Positions 8,168 through 17,681 of a stretch of 64,000 nucleotides of DNA are shown piece after piece. Source of the stretch: Massilia forsythiae. Its GTDB lineage: Bacteria; Pseudomonadota; Gammaproteobacteria; Burkholderiales; Burkholderiaceae_D. The notes beneath the pieces were generated by a model, which was given only the letters and a program-made list of their open reading frames with translations, was not told where the DNA came from and searched no databases. Location: the NCBI RefSeq assembly GCF_012849555.1, contig NZ_CP051685.1:5642001-5706000 (forward strand), written 5' to 3'. The first letter of the stretch is position 1. Each line of letters opens with the position of its first letter. A program made the position numbers and the translations under genes.

Positions 8168-9057
8168 CGCGTCAGTGCCCAGGTCATGCCGGCAGCCAGG
8201 CTGGCCCCCAGCGTCGTCAAGGCCGCCCACGGCCAGGCGCGGCGCCGTTCCAGCGCCATGGTGTCGCGCGCCGCCGCGCGCACGTGCGCGCCCGACACTT
8301 CGTGGCGGCCTTCGCCGTAGCACAGCATCAGCGCCTTGTGCGCCAGGATGTTCACCAGGCGCGGCACGCCGCCGCTGGCCCGGTACAGGCGCGTCACCGC
8401 GGCCTGCGAGAACAGGCGCGCGCCCTCGAAGCCGGCCACGCGCAGGCGGTGCGCCACATAGTAATCCAGGTCGTCGCGGCGCAGGGGGCCGAGGTGGTAG
8501 TGGAAGGTGATGCGCTGGGCCAGCTGGCGGATCGATTGCAGCGCCAGCTTGCGGTCCAGTTCCGGCTGGCCGAACAGCACGATCTGCAGCAGCTTGCGCT
8601 TTTCGGTCTCCAGGTTGGTCAGCAAACGCAGCGCTTCCAGGCTCTCGAGCGGGATCGCCTGCGCCTCGTCCAGGCACAGCAGCACGCGCTTGCCTTCGCC
8701 GGCCAATGCCAGCAGGCGCGCGTTGACGGCTTTGAGCAGCTGGTGCTGGTCGACGTCGCGCGCCAGCGCGAGTTCCAGCTCGTCGGCCAGCGCCAGCATC
8801 AGCGTGCGCGGCTCCAGGTACGGGTTCGGGATGTAGGCGGTGACGAAGTCCGGCCCCAGCGTGGCCATGAACTTGCGGCACAACAGGGTCTTGCCGGTGC
8901 CGACCTCGCCGGTGATCTTGATGAAGCCCTCGCCGGCGCGCGCCGCCACCAGCAGCGTGTTCAGCGCTTCCTGCGAATGCGGGCTGCCGAAGAAGAAGCT
9001 GGTGTCCGGGGTGATCCCGAACGGCAGCTCGCGCAGGCCGAAATGGGTCGCATACAT
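8164..9057 (-). CDS. mshM: MSHA biogenesis ATPase MshM (ExeA/GspA-like AAA)
   Basis: A 297-residue cytoplasmic AAA+ ATPase with a C-terminal membrane helix. It begins MYATHFGLRELPFGITPD, a hallmark of ExeA/GspA/MshM proteins, with Walker A GEVGTGKT (about residues 50-57), Walker B VLLCLDEAQ and sensor segment GGVPRLVNILAHKALM. The last 25 residues form a transmembrane segment (WPWAALTTLGASLAAGM). By analogy with ExeA it probably helps insert or remodel the secretin MshL through peptidoglycan. It is separated from mshL by 16 bp and overlaps mshN by 4 nt. Confidence 0.9.
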   Translation of the reverse strand: MYATHFGLRELPFGITPDTSFFFGSPHSQEALNTLLVAARAGEGFIKITGEVGTGKTLLCRKFMATLGPDFVTAYIPNPYLEPRTLMLALADELELALARDVDQHQLLKAVNARLLALAGEGKRVLLCLDEAQAIPLESLEALRLLTNLETEKRKLLQIVLFGQPELDRKLALQSIRQLAQRITFHYHLGPLRRDDLDYYVAHRLRVAGFEGARLFSQAAVTRLYRASGGVPRLVNILAHKALMLCYGEGRHEVSGAHVRAAARDTMALERRRAWPWAALTTLGASLAAGMTWALTR

Positions 9058-9073
9058 CGGCTGTCCTCCGCCG

Positions 9074-10903
9074 TCAGCGCACGCCGCGGGCGCGCGGATC
9101 GAGCTGCTCGATGCGGCGGCCGGCGTCGAGCAGGTCGTCGTTCCAGTTGCTGGCGCCTTCGACGATGGTCGGCTTGATCAGCACCACCAGCTCGCGCTTC
9201 TGGTTGACGCGTTTCTTGGACCCGAACAGCGTGCCCAGTACCGGCACGTCGCCGGCGCCCGGCAGTTGCGAGGCGTCGTTGTTCGAGGCCTGGCGCATCA
9301 GGCCGCCGATCGCCACCACCTGGCCGTTCATGCCGCGCACGATGCTGTCCAGCTCCGAGGTGGCCGAGGCCGCCAGCGGCAGGTTCAGGCTGCCGGCCGT
9401 GCCGAGGTTGATCGCCTTGTTGACGGTCGAGACCTGGCTCACCGACGGGTGCACGTGCAGCATGATGTTGCCGCGCTCGTCGATCTGCGGGGTCACGTCC
9501 AGCACCACGCCGGAAAAGAACGGCTGCAGCGTCACGCTCGGCGTCACCGTGTTGCCGGCGTTGGTCGAGTTGGTGGTGGTGGTCACGCCGGTGACGAAGA
9601 ATTCGTCGGTGCCGATCTTCAGCACGGCCTTCTGGTTGTTGATCGCGGCCACGCGCGGGCTCGACAGCACGTGCACGCTGCCCTGCGTTTCCAGGAACGA
9701 GATCAGGGCCGCGAAGTTGCTGGTCTGGACCGCCAGGCCGAACATCGAGCCGGCCGCTTCCACCGCGCTCGACAGCGAGAAGCCGCTGCTGGCCGACAGG
9801 CCGGTGCCCGGATCGGTGATCGTACCCGGCTGGCCGCCGCCGAACGGCAGCGGGGTCAAGGTGGCGCCGGGGGCGATGATGCCGCCCGAGACGCGGTTGT
9901 CGTGGCCGCTCTTGATGGAAGCGAACGAGGCCCAGTTGACGCCGCTCTGGTAGCTGTCGTTCAGCTCGACCTCGAGGATCTTGGCTTCCAGGATCACCTG
10001 GCGGTCGACCGCCAGCTGGGTCGCCTTCAGGTAGGCGTCGACGTTGCGCAGCTCGTCCGGCAGCGCGCGGATCACGATCACGCCCGACTGCGGGCTGATC
10101 ACCACGCTGCGCCCGCCCTCCTTGGAGCCGACCATGGCCTCGACCGCGCTCTTGAGGTCGGCCCAGAAGTCGTTGTCGGAACTGGTGTTGACGTCGGTGC
10201 TCTCGGCCTGGTTCTGGCCGTTCGGATTGTTCGGGTTGCCGTTGCTGCCGGTATTGTTGGCGGTGCCGTTGTTCTGGAAGTTGTTGTTGCCGTTCTGGAC
10301 CGCGTTGCCCACCGAGGTCGAGGTCACGCGCAGGTTGGAAGCGCCGCGGCGCTTGCCCACCAGGTAGTTCACGCGGAACATCCTGGTCTGCATGGTGAGC
10401 GGCTTGATCGAGATGCGCGTGCCTTCGATCTTGTAGTCGTAGCCGTACATCTCGCGCACCGCGTCCAGGGTTTCCGGCAGCGTCACGTCCTTCAGGTTGG
10501 CGGTGATGCTGCCGCTGACGTCCGGATGCACCAGGATGTTGTAGCGGGTGCCGGCCACGATCGAGCGGAAGAACTGCTGCGCCGGCACGTTGTTGAACGA
10601 GACGTTGAAGCGCTCTTCCAGCGCCGGCCGCGCCCGCGGCAACTGGGTCGCCAGCGCGGCGCTGGGCGGCAACAGGGCGTCGGCGACGGCCTGGTCGGCC
10701 ACCGGCGCGGTGGCCGGCACACCGGCGGCTGCGGTGCCGGCGGCCGGCCCGGCGGCGCGCGGGCGGGCGGCGCCGGCGACGTCCTGGCGGATGCGGTCGT
10801 AGGTGGCGTTGGATGGCGCGCTCTGGCAGCCGGACAGCAGCAGCGCCATGCCGAGCTGGGCAACCGCTGCGGCCAGCGCCGCCTTCGAATTCGTCTTGTG
10901 CAT
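9074..10903 (-). CDS. mshL: MSHA outer-membrane secretin MshL
   Basis: The 609-residue lipoprotein secretin forms the outer-membrane pore for the pilus. A lipoprotein signal with lipobox LLSGC is at the N-terminus. An N-domain follows (VSFNNVPAQQFFRSIVAGT), then an Asn/Gly-rich insertion around residues 205-240 (many N-N-N-type stretches), and the C-terminal secretin domain with DVTPQIDERGNIMLHVHP and VAIGGLMR. The start at 10903 is supported by GAGGA 5 nt upstream; the frame opens earlier without support. The last segments (KRELVVLIKPTIVEG) match PulD/PilQ/MshL proteins. Confidence 0.93.
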   Translation of the reverse strand: MHKTNSKAALAAAVAQLGMALLLSGCQSAPSNATYDRIRQDVAGAARPRAAGPAAGTAAAGVPATAPVADQAVADALLPPSAALATQLPRARPALEERFNVSFNNVPAQQFFRSIVAGTRYNILVHPDVSGSITANLKDVTLPETLDAVREMYGYDYKIEGTRISIKPLTMQTRMFRVNYLVGKRRGASNLRVTSTSVGNAVQNGNNNFQNNGTANNTGSNGNPNNPNGQNQAESTDVNTSSDNDFWADLKSAVEAMVGSKEGGRSVVISPQSGVIVIRALPDELRNVDAYLKATQLAVDRQVILEAKILEVELNDSYQSGVNWASFASIKSGHDNRVSGGIIAPGATLTPLPFGGGQPGTITDPGTGLSASSGFSLSSAVEAAGSMFGLAVQTSNFAALISFLETQGSVHVLSSPRVAAINNQKAVLKIGTDEFFVTGVTTTTNSTNAGNTVTPSVTLQPFFSGVVLDVTPQIDERGNIMLHVHPSVSQVSTVNKAINLGTAGSLNLPLAASATSELDSIVRGMNGQVVAIGGLMRQASNNDASQLPGAGDVPVLGTLFGSKKRVNQKRELVVLIKPTIVEGASNWNDDLLDAGRRIEQLDPRARGVR

Positions 10904-10943
10904 TCTTGTCCTCATCGCACGCAGCGGCGTGCAGTCGGCGCGC

Positions 10944-11330
10944 TCAGCGCGCATGTTGCGGTGCCGGGCGCGCCGGCGTCATGCCGCCCGGCGCGTCCTG
11001 CGCCAGGCGCAGTACCTGGCGCTCGCGTCCGCGCACCAGTTCGACCTCGCCCTCGGCGATGCGCGCCACGCGCGCGCCATGGAAGCTGTCGCCCGGGCGC
11101 ACGGTTTCGCCGTCGATCACGGCCAGGTGGCGGCCGCCCGGCGCGCGTCCGACCAGCACGGTCTGCAGGCGCGGGGCATCGCCGGGCGTGGCGTCCGGGG
11201 CAGCTTTCGCCGCCAGCACGGCCGGCGGGCGGGTCGGGTCCTGCAGCGCCTGCGCGGCCGGGTTGGCCGCCTGGGCCGCCGACGCCAGCAGCGCGCCGAG
11301 CGCAGCCAGCAGGCGCATGGCGCGGTTCAC
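10944..11330 (-). CDS. mshK: MSHA biogenesis protein MshK (PilP-like)
   Basis: A small periplasmic or inner-membrane protein of about 128 residues. A signal peptide (MRLLAALGALLASAAQA) is followed by QDPTRPP, a motif common to MshK/PilP/GspC-like proteins, and a compact HR domain with TVLVGRAPGGRHLAVIDGE and VRPGDSFHGARVARI. PilP-like proteins bridge inner-membrane platform and secretin. I favour the GTG at 11330, whose GTGA overlaps the mshJ stop as in neighbouring gene pairs; ATG codons at 11342 and 11318 are alternatives. Confidence 0.8.
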   Translation of the reverse strand: MNRAMRLLAALGALLASAAQAANPAAQALQDPTRPPAVLAAKAAPDATPGDAPRLQTVLVGRAPGGRHLAVIDGETVRPGDSFHGARVARIAEGEVELVRGRERQVLRLAQDAPGGMTPARPAPQHAR

Positions 11331-12082
11331 AGCTTCATCCATTTGTCGTCCAGGCTCAGGGTGTACAGGGTCAGGGTCAGGCGCACGGTCGGGTATTGCT
11401 CGACCTCGAGCTGGGCCTTGCCCCAGAACAGCTGGGTCGGCAGCGCTTCCAGCGCGGCCATGTAGTCGACCATGTCCAGGTAGCTGCCGCGCGCCGTGAC
11501 TTCGACGCCATGGCGGAACAGCAGCTCGGGCGCATCGGCGGCGGGTTTCGCCGCGTCCTGCGGCGGCGCTGCCGGCGCCGCCTGCGGCATGCGCGGCGCG
11601 CCGTCGCGGGTGGCGCCGGCCGGGTCGAGCGCGCTGAGCGGATCGACCGGCAGCGTGCGCACCGCCACCAGCTTCAGGCGGCCGTTGGCGCGCAGGATCG
11701 ATTCCAGCAGCGGCGCAATGCGCTCGGGCGCCACCAGGCCGTGCTGCATGGCGCGCAGTTCGCTGCCCAGGCGCTCGGTCTCGCCGCGCACGTCCTGCAG
11801 GTGCATGTGCAGCGGCGCATCCGGGTCGGCGCGCGACGCTTCCAGCTTCTGCACGATCTCGGCGTCGACGGCGGCGGTATCGCTGCGCTGCTGGACGATG
11901 CGGCTGCGCAGCGCATCCTGCCTGCGCTGCAGCGGCCCCAGCATGGCGGTCTGTGCGAGAAAGGCCAGCACCGCCAGCAGCGCGGCGAAGGCCAGGATGC
12001 GTTCGCGCTGGTTCAGCGCATCGATGCGCGCGGCGAGGCGCTGCCAGCGCAATTGCAGGTCGTGCTGCCAGCGCGGCTTCAT
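11327..12082 (-). CDS. mshJ: MSHA biogenesis protein MshJ (PilO-like)
   Basis: A bitopic inner-membrane protein of 251 residues with the PilO/GspM layout: a short cytoplasmic N-terminus, one membrane helix at about residues 30-50 (ILAFAALLAVLAFLAQTAML), a periplasmic coiled coil (about 50-120) and a C-terminal ferredoxin-like domain (LLFRHGVEVTARGSYLDMVD). It probably pairs with the PilN-like protein encoded just upstream. The ATG has a strong GGAGGA 6 nt before it and overlaps the upstream gene by ATGA. Confidence 0.87.
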   Translation of the reverse strand: MKPRWQHDLQLRWQRLAARIDALNQRERILAFAALLAVLAFLAQTAMLGPLQRRQDALRSRIVQQRSDTAAVDAEIVQKLEASRADPDAPLHMHLQDVRGETERLGSELRAMQHGLVAPERIAPLLESILRANGRLKLVAVRTLPVDPLSALDPAGATRDGAPRMPQAAPAAPPQDAAKPAADAPELLFRHGVEVTARGSYLDMVDYMAALEALPTQLFWGKAQLEVEQYPTVRLTLTLYTLSLDDKWMKL

Positions 12083-12765
12083 GGCTGTCCTCCGGACTGG
12101 AACGCGCCCGCGCCGGGGGCGCCCGGCCGTGCCGGCCCCGCCGACTGCAGGCTGAATTCGACGTACGGCGCCGGGGCGTCGGTTTCCTTGCCGTCCTTGC
12201 CGGCCACCTTGACGGGGGCCGCTTCGGCGATCTGCAGGTTGCCGACCGGCTTGCCCTGCATGACGGTCTCGTTGCGCAGGCGCGCCAGGAAGCCCGGCAC
12301 CAGCGCCGCGTCCAGCGCGCGCCCGCGCACGCCGATGTCCTGGCCGGCGGCGCCGACGCTGACGCCGGTCAGCCACAGTCCTTCGACGCGCTGGCGCGCC
12401 AGCGCGCGGAAATACTCGGCATAGCCCTGGGTGTTGCCGAGTTCGCCGTGCGCGATGATGCCGGACACGTGGCGCAGCGTCGCCAGTCGGACCTCCGCCT
12501 GCTGCGCCTCGACCGCCAGTTGCGGGTCCTTGCGGCGCGCCGGGAATGCGGTGGTGGCGTCGGCCAGGCGCTTCCTGGTCTGTTCCAGGCGCGCGGCGCC
12601 GGCGTCGGCGTCGCGCTGCAGGGCGTCGACGCGCATCTTGCCGAACACGCCCATGGCGGCCAGGCCGAGCACCAGCACGCCGGCGCCGGCGGCCATGGTA
12701 TTGGCCGTGAACAGCTGCTTCTTGTGCTCGAACTGGTCGTTGAACAGGTTGATCTGCTGGCTCAT
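12079..12765 (-). CDS. PilN-like inner-membrane pilus assembly protein (MshI2)
   Basis: A 228-residue bitopic protein beginning MSQQINLFNDQFEHKKQ, the N-terminal IN(L/V)F-type signature by which PilN/GspL proteins contact the PilM-like partner. One membrane helix follows at about residues 20-42 (TMAAGAGVLVLGLAAMGVFG), then a coiled coil and a small periplasmic domain. It sits between the PilM-like mshI and PilO-like mshJ, overlapping both by 4 nt, exactly as pilM-N-O are ordered in T4aP systems. In Vibrio literature the corresponding gene is usually counted as part of mshI/mshI2. Confidence 0.82.
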   Translation of the reverse strand: MSQQINLFNDQFEHKKQLFTANTMAAGAGVLVLGLAAMGVFGKMRVDALQRDADAGAARLEQTRKRLADATTAFPARRKDPQLAVEAQQAEVRLATLRHVSGIIAHGELGNTQGYAEYFRALARQRVEGLWLTGVSVGAAGQDIGVRGRALDAALVPGFLARLRNETVMQGKPVGNLQIAEAAPVKVAGKDGKETDAPAPYVEFSLQSAGPARPGAPGAGAFQSGGQP

Positions 12766-13715
12766 GCCGCCGCCTCCTCGCCGCGCAGCGCCGCGCCCAG
12801 CGGCACGAAGAAGCGCTGCTGGCGCGCGGCGTCGGCCGCCAGCTCGGCCACGCCGCCCAGGTTGAACACATCGCCCAGGTCGAGCGTTTCCACGCGCGTG
12901 TACAGGTTACCCGACAGGTACGCTTCGAGGCCGGAGGCGCCGGTCGGCGCCAGCACCAGCTTGGCCACGCTGATGAAGGAAAACTGGCGCTCGAAGTGGT
13001 CGAGCGAGCGCTGCAGTTCGAGGGTGATCTTGTCGAAGCTCTGGGCCTTGCGCTCGTGGTCGCCTTCCAGCAGCTGCGCCAGCGTCACGTCGATGCGACG
13101 CGACAGGTACAGCTCGCCGCGCCAGGACACCGTCAGCAGGCCGCCGTCCTCGCCGAACGACAGCATGGCAACGCCGCGGCCGTCGCGTTCCAGCAGCGTC
13201 GAGACGTTACGCTGCGCCATTTCGGGGATATCGATCGCGCGCAGTTTCACCTTGGCCTGCGCGAACAGCTGCTGGCGCGCCCGGACGGTCGCGTTGCGCG
13301 CCGCCACGGCGAACACGCTCTGCTGCGGACGCGCCGCGGCGCTGGCGTCGATCGGGATCTCGAGGATGTCGAAGGTGGCGTCGTCGACCGGGAAGTCGAG
13401 CACGTCCTTCAGGCGCCAGCGCATCGCACTCTTGAGTTCTTCGCGCGGCACGTTGGGCGCCTCCACCGACATCAACTGGTAATCGCCGCCGGCCAGCACG
13501 GTGGCGCAGCGGTAGTCGGTGCTGTGCAGTTCCTTGCCGACCTTTTCCAGTGCCTCGACGCTGGCATTGCCGGGAAAGAAGCTGGCGAGGGTGACGATCG
13601 GCCGGGCATCGGGCTGGGCCGGGTCGGCCGCCACGCTGGCGGCGGCGATGCCGTCGCGCTGCAGCATCATCGCCAGCCAGGCACCATTCTTCTTTGCTCT
13701 ACTAAAAAAACGCAT
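12762..13715 (-). CDS. mshI: MSHA biogenesis protein MshI (PilM-like)
   Basis: A 317-residue cytoplasmic PilM/GspL-type actin-fold protein. It begins MRFFSRAKKNGAWLAMMLQRDGIA, has VEAPNVPREELKSAMRWRLKDVLDFPVDDATFD-type adaptor residues in the middle and LLTVSWRGELYLSRRID in the second half, typical of MshI. It probably nucleates the inner-membrane alignment complex with the PilN-like and MshJ proteins. It follows a 172-bp AT-rich gap with a -10-like box, so it may start a separate transcript mshI-N. A shadow frame of equal length on the other strand is rejected. Confidence 0.87.
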   Translation of the reverse strand: MRFFSRAKKNGAWLAMMLQRDGIAAASVAADPAQPDARPIVTLASFFPGNASVEALEKVGKELHSTDYRCATVLAGGDYQLMSVEAPNVPREELKSAMRWRLKDVLDFPVDDATFDILEIPIDASAAARPQQSVFAVAARNATVRARQQLFAQAKVKLRAIDIPEMAQRNVSTLLERDGRGVAMLSFGEDGGLLTVSWRGELYLSRRIDVTLAQLLEGDHERKAQSFDKITLELQRSLDHFERQFSFISVAKLVLAPTGASGLEAYLSGNLYTRVETLDLGDVFNLGGVAELAADAARQQRFFVPLGAALRGEEAAA

Positions 13716-13780
13716 GCGTGGCGATGAAAATCGGTTGGTTGAATGACGATGGATGGTTACGAATGTTTCCCTATGCCATG

Positions 13781-13786
13781 ATTATA
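13781..13786 (-). promoter_or_regulatory. Candidate -10 box of the mshI-mshN unit
   Basis: On the minus strand a perfect TATAAT lies 66 nt upstream of mshI, in the AT-rich gap that follows mshQ. A weak -35 (TTCGAT) is 16 bp upstream. This suggests an independent promoter for the inner-membrane/secretin genes. Confidence 0.45.
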
Positions 13787-13887
13787 GTCAACTCCGCCGC
13801 AAATCGAACCCGTTTTTTACTCCCAGGAAAAATATTTCATGTTTTACGCACAGAATCTTGTATTGTTTATTATCAATTTTAGTGAGT

Positions 13888-16800
13888 TCAATATACTTCC
13901 CGCAAGTAAATCAGCGGACTCGTATATAAACCGAAGGTAGCGCGGGCGCGCGTGCTGGGCAGCCAGGCGCCCGCGTTGCCGCCGGCGGCGGTGAAATCGA
14001 TGCTGCCGTTGGTGCCGCGTCCCGGCGCCTGCAGGATCATCTTGCCCAGTCCCGCCGTCAACGGCGCCGGATTGACGCTGCCGGACGCGAACGCCAGCAC
14101 GCCTGCCTTGCAGGTGCTGGCGGTCGACGATTGCGCGAACGAGCGCGTGCAGGCCAGCGGCGTGACGGTCGCCGCCACCGTGCTGGGGGTGGCGGTGCCG
14201 GACGGGCTGTCGGTGGCGCTGGTGACCCAGGCGCTGCCGTTCCAGTACTGCGCCGTCAGCGGCACGCTCATGCGCAGCAGTTCGGAACCGAACAGGTTGG
14301 GCACGAACAATCGCCCGGAAATCACCATCAGGCCATCTTCGTACTGGACGCCGCTGGCGCCGGCCGGGGTGGCGGAATTGACGACCAGCGCGGTGGTCGC
14401 GCTGTCGCTGCCGGCCGCCACCAGCTTGTCGGCGCTGGTGGCGCGCAGGTAGGCGGCGGTCGGCGCGCCCCAGTTCTGGGCGCGGCGCGCGCTCGCGCTG
14501 TAGGGCGTGCCCAGCGCGAACGTGCCGGTGGTGGACATGGTGGGGAAGTCGCTCATGTTGGCCGACTGCGGCAGCGGCGTCACCGCCGAGAACGGCGCGG
14601 CGGCAAGCGCCGTGCCGGATGCCAGCGGCGAGGTCACCGCCGCCAGTGTCACTGCGCGCGCCGCGTTGACGTTACGAAATAGTCCCATCGGCTGCGGCTT
14701 GCCGTTCCTGGGCATGGCGAACGCCGTTACCGCGAGGTTGAAGGGCTGCAGCGAATAGGTCGCTCCCTCGACCGGGTAGGTGGCAGGGCAACTCATGTCG
14801 GCCTGGCACGCGAGATTGAAAGTCAGCTGGGTCTCGAAATGGTCCGGGTAGAAGCGCCCCGCCACGCGCGTGGAGGCAATCAGGCGGCTGGTCGAGGCGG
14901 GGTCGACGCCGTCCGGCGGCCCGCCCACCGCGCCGGTGTTCAGGTAATCGATCATCGACGGCGTCAGGCCCAGGTAGCCGGCCTCGAACCAGCGCGCCTT
15001 GGCTTCGAACAGGCCGACCCCGCTCACCGCGCTGGTGGCGGCGAAGTCCTGGTCGGGCGAGAACGCACCCTGCACGATGGCGTCCTTGGCGGCGTTGGCC
15101 GCCACGCCGCTGCCGCCGTCGACCGCGGTGGGCGTGAACAGGTCGAGCTTGAACTGCTGGGTGAGCGCGCTCGCCGGCAGCGTGCTGGACAGCGCCGCTG
15201 GTTCCTTGCCGAAGCTGGGCGCCCAGGCGTTATTGGCCATCCACGCGCCCACGCGCACGTTGAACTGCTCGCCTGCCTTGGCGAAGGCGACGTCGTCGGT
15301 CTTGCTCCAGTTGGCGGCGGCCAGGCCGCCACGGTCGAGGGCGCCGTCGCTGGCGCGCGCCACGCTGTACACGCGGATGTCGGACGGGCGCGAAATGAAG
15401 TCGAGCTTGCTCACCACCGAGCCGTTGTAGCTCAGCGACAGCGTCACCCGGCCGACGTCGGCATAGAAGAATTGCGAGGGCGCGCTGGACGGCCCCAGCA
15501 CCGCGGTCGGCTTGTTGCCCTGCGCCGTCACGTTGACGCTCCTGGCGGTGCCCTTGCAATCGAACGTGGCGCCGGCGTAGCTGACCGCCACGCCCGAGTT
15601 CGGCAGGCAGGTGGCGGACAGGCTGACCGGCACGGTCATGTCGCTGCTGGACAGCGGCTTCGCGATGAGTTTGCCGTTGACCATGCTGACCGCGGTGATG
15701 TAGATGCGGGTGGTGCTGTCGCCGGCCGTCACCGGGCCGATGAAGCGTGGGCAGGTATTGTCGGCCGCCGTCTTGTCGTTGCCGATCACCACGATCTCGT
15801 CGCCCGACTTGCAGACCTGGCGCGTGAATACCGCGGGCGGTGTGTCGGCAGTGCCGGCCTTGCCGGTGTCGGTGGCGCTGTTGTTGGCGGCATTGTCGTC
15901 GCCGGTCTTGCCGTACACGACCGCGCTGTTGCTGTAGTTGCCGGCCGCCTTGGGCGTCACGCTGATGGTCAGGGGCGTCAGCGTGCCGCCGTTGCCGGCC
16001 AGCGGGCCGTCCTGGCTGCAGGTGACGACGGTCTCGCCGCTGCCCTGGACGGCGCTGGAACAGGTCCAGCCGGAGCCGCTGGCGGACACCAGGTTCAGGC
16101 TGGACGACAGCGTATCGACCACCGTGATCGGGCCGACATCCTTGTCCACCCCGACGTTGCTGACCTTGATCGTGTAGCTGGCGGTGGCGCCGACGGTCAG
16201 GTCGCCGCTGCGGGTCATCTCCAGCGCCAGGTCGGCGTTGGCGACGTAGGGCATGGCCACCACCTCGGCGCTGAGCAGCACCAGGTCCTGGCCGGATTTG
16301 TACGTGCTGGTGGCGCTGCTCTGGCCGGCCTGGATGATCGGCGGCTTGAGGGTGTACACGTCGAAGTCGATGCCGTACGAGCTGGCGTCGCCGTTGACGT
16401 TGCTGGACGAGTTGAACTGGTTGCCGGACGGGTTCATCGAATCGGTCAGCGCGTAGCCGTTGAACAGCAGGTCTTCGCCGCCGCCGGACAGGGTGTCGTC
16501 GCCTTCCCAGGTGATGTGGCCGACGCGCCCGGTGACGTTGTCGGGCAGCGGATTGGGCACGTTGAAGTTGCCCAGGCTGATGCTCAGGCTGCTGTTGCGG
16601 ACATACTGGAAGCCTTCGTACACGTTCAGCAGGCGGAACGGCTCGCTCGGCTGCGAATAGATGACCAGCAGCGCGAAGCCGCCCAGCACGCCGCTCGACG
16701 CGCACCACGGATTGCCGCTGTTGACGGTCAAGCCGCTGAAGGTATAGGTGCCGTTGCCTTTCTTGTTGACCTGGGTGGTGACGTCGACCGCGCCGCTGAA

Positions 16801-17214
16801 GAAGGTGAAGCCGCTGCCGATGGTGTTCGAGGTGTACTGGCGGTCGGCGGTCCTGGAGACGCCGTCGAAGTTCACGGTGTAGTCCGGCGTGGTGCTGGAC
16901 CCGGCCCAGTACAGCAGCGCGCTCTGCACCGTGGCGCCGCTCGGGATGCCCGACAGCTTGGCCGACAGGATCGTGTTGGAGCTCGCCACGGCGCACGGGT
17001 TGTCGTTGTCGCCGGTGCGCATCGTGACTTCGGTACCGGTGAAGTTGTAGGTGCCGCGGAAGCTCTGCACCACCGACAGCGCGGTATCGGCGCGCGCCGG
17101 CGCCGCGGACAGCGACAGGAGCAGCGCCAGAAGCAACGCCAGAAGCGGCGCCAGGAGCGGCGCCGCCAGCCACGCATGCGGGGACGGCGCCGGCGCCGGG
17201 ATGCGCGCGTTCAC
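13888..17214 (-). CDS. mshQ: MSHA biogenesis protein MshQ (large adhesin-like tip protein)
   Basis: A 1108-residue secreted protein with a Sec signal peptide (LLALLLALLLSLSAAPARA). The first third contains an extracellular beta domain (VVQSFRGTYNFTGTEV; YWAGSSTTPDY), followed by a DUF11-type repeat at about 330-430 (NADLALEMTRSGDLTVGATA, then VVDTLSSSLNLVSAS). The long C-terminal part, with RVAGRFYPDHFETQLT and FSAVTPLPQSANMSDFPTMS-type segments, matches the DUF6701 domain of MshQ proteins. MshQ is thought to act as an outer pilus or adhesin component. The start overlaps mshP by ATGA. The end at 13888 is followed by AT-rich DNA without a clear hairpin. Confidence 0.88.
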   Translation of the reverse strand: MNARIPAPAPSPHAWLAAPLLAPLLALLLALLLSLSAAPARADTALSVVQSFRGTYNFTGTEVTMRTGDNDNPCAVASSNTILSAKLSGIPSGATVQSALLYWAGSSTTPDYTVNFDGVSRTADRQYTSNTIGSGFTFFSGAVDVTTQVNKKGNGTYTFSGLTVNSGNPWCASSGVLGGFALLVIYSQPSEPFRLLNVYEGFQYVRNSSLSISLGNFNVPNPLPDNVTGRVGHITWEGDDTLSGGGEDLLFNGYALTDSMNPSGNQFNSSSNVNGDASSYGIDFDVYTLKPPIIQAGQSSATSTYKSGQDLVLLSAEVVAMPYVANADLALEMTRSGDLTVGATASYTIKVSNVGVDKDVGPITVVDTLSSSLNLVSASGSGWTCSSAVQGSGETVVTCSQDGPLAGNGGTLTPLTISVTPKAAGNYSNSAVVYGKTGDDNAANNSATDTGKAGTADTPPAVFTRQVCKSGDEIVVIGNDKTAADNTCPRFIGPVTAGDSTTRIYITAVSMVNGKLIAKPLSSSDMTVPVSLSATCLPNSGVAVSYAGATFDCKGTARSVNVTAQGNKPTAVLGPSSAPSQFFYADVGRVTLSLSYNGSVVSKLDFISRPSDIRVYSVARASDGALDRGGLAAANWSKTDDVAFAKAGEQFNVRVGAWMANNAWAPSFGKEPAALSSTLPASALTQQFKLDLFTPTAVDGGSGVAANAAKDAIVQGAFSPDQDFAATSAVSGVGLFEAKARWFEAGYLGLTPSMIDYLNTGAVGGPPDGVDPASTSRLIASTRVAGRFYPDHFETQLTFNLACQADMSCPATYPVEGATYSLQPFNLAVTAFAMPRNGKPQPMGLFRNVNAARAVTLAAVTSPLASGTALAAAPFSAVTPLPQSANMSDFPTMSTTGTFALGTPYSASARRAQNWGAPTAAYLRATSADKLVAAGSDSATTALVVNSATPAGASGVQYEDGLMVISGRLFVPNLFGSELLRMSVPLTAQYWNGSAWVTSATDSPSGTATPSTVAATVTPLACTRSFAQSSTASTCKAGVLAFASGSVNPAPLTAGLGKMILQAPGRGTNGSIDFTAAGGNAGAWLPSTRARATFGLYTSPLIYLREVY

Positions 17215-17681
17215 AGCTGCGCCTCCATGCGGCGGTTCACCGTCTCGGGATTGGCCGACGGGGTGCAGGCGCCGCTGGCGCCGTCGCAGTTGCAGCCGCC
17301 CGCGCTGTCCGTGATGTTGCAGGCGCTGGCCGCGATCGTGGTGCGCGCCAGCATATCGCCGGCCTGGCCGCTACCGCCGGTCTGGCTGCAGCGCACGTTC
17401 ACCGTAAAGGCGGACAGCGTGGTCCCGGCCGGCATCGCCAGCGTGGTCGCCGCGGTGCAGCTCTTGTTGCGGTTCCACTGGAACAGCCCCCACTCCATGC
17501 CGGCGCGCGCCGCCTGGTAGGCGCGCGCGCCCTGCAGGTCGAGGTTGGCACTGGCCTGCTGCGTGGTGTACAGGCTGACCATGGCCACCGCCAGCCCGGC
17601 CAGCACGACCAGCAGGAAGATCGCGGTGACCAGGCCGACGCCGGCCTGGCGGCGCATGCGCATGCGGATGGGGAAAGTCAT
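17211..17681 (-). CDS. mshP: MSHA biogenesis protein MshP (PilX-like)
   Basis: A 156-residue membrane-anchored pilus protein. The N-terminus MTFPIRMRMRRQAGVGLVTA leads into one hydrophobic helix (about residues 16-40), as in PilX/MshP proteins, which lack the canonical F-T-L-x-E after the glycine. The rest is Cys-containing (CNITDSAGGCNCDGASGAC), suggesting disulfides. The ATG at 17681 overlaps the mshO stop by 4 nt, and mshP overlaps mshQ by 4 nt, so mshO-P-Q are translationally coupled. MshP may be a minor pilin in the tip or priming complex. Confidence 0.85.
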   Translation of the reverse strand: MTFPIRMRMRRQAGVGLVTAIFLLVVLAGLAVAMVSLYTTQQASANLDLQGARAYQAARAGMEWGLFQWNRNKSCTAATTLAMPAGTTLSAFTVNVRCSQTGGSGQAGDMLARTTIAASACNITDSAGGCNCDGASGACTPSANPETVNRRMEAQL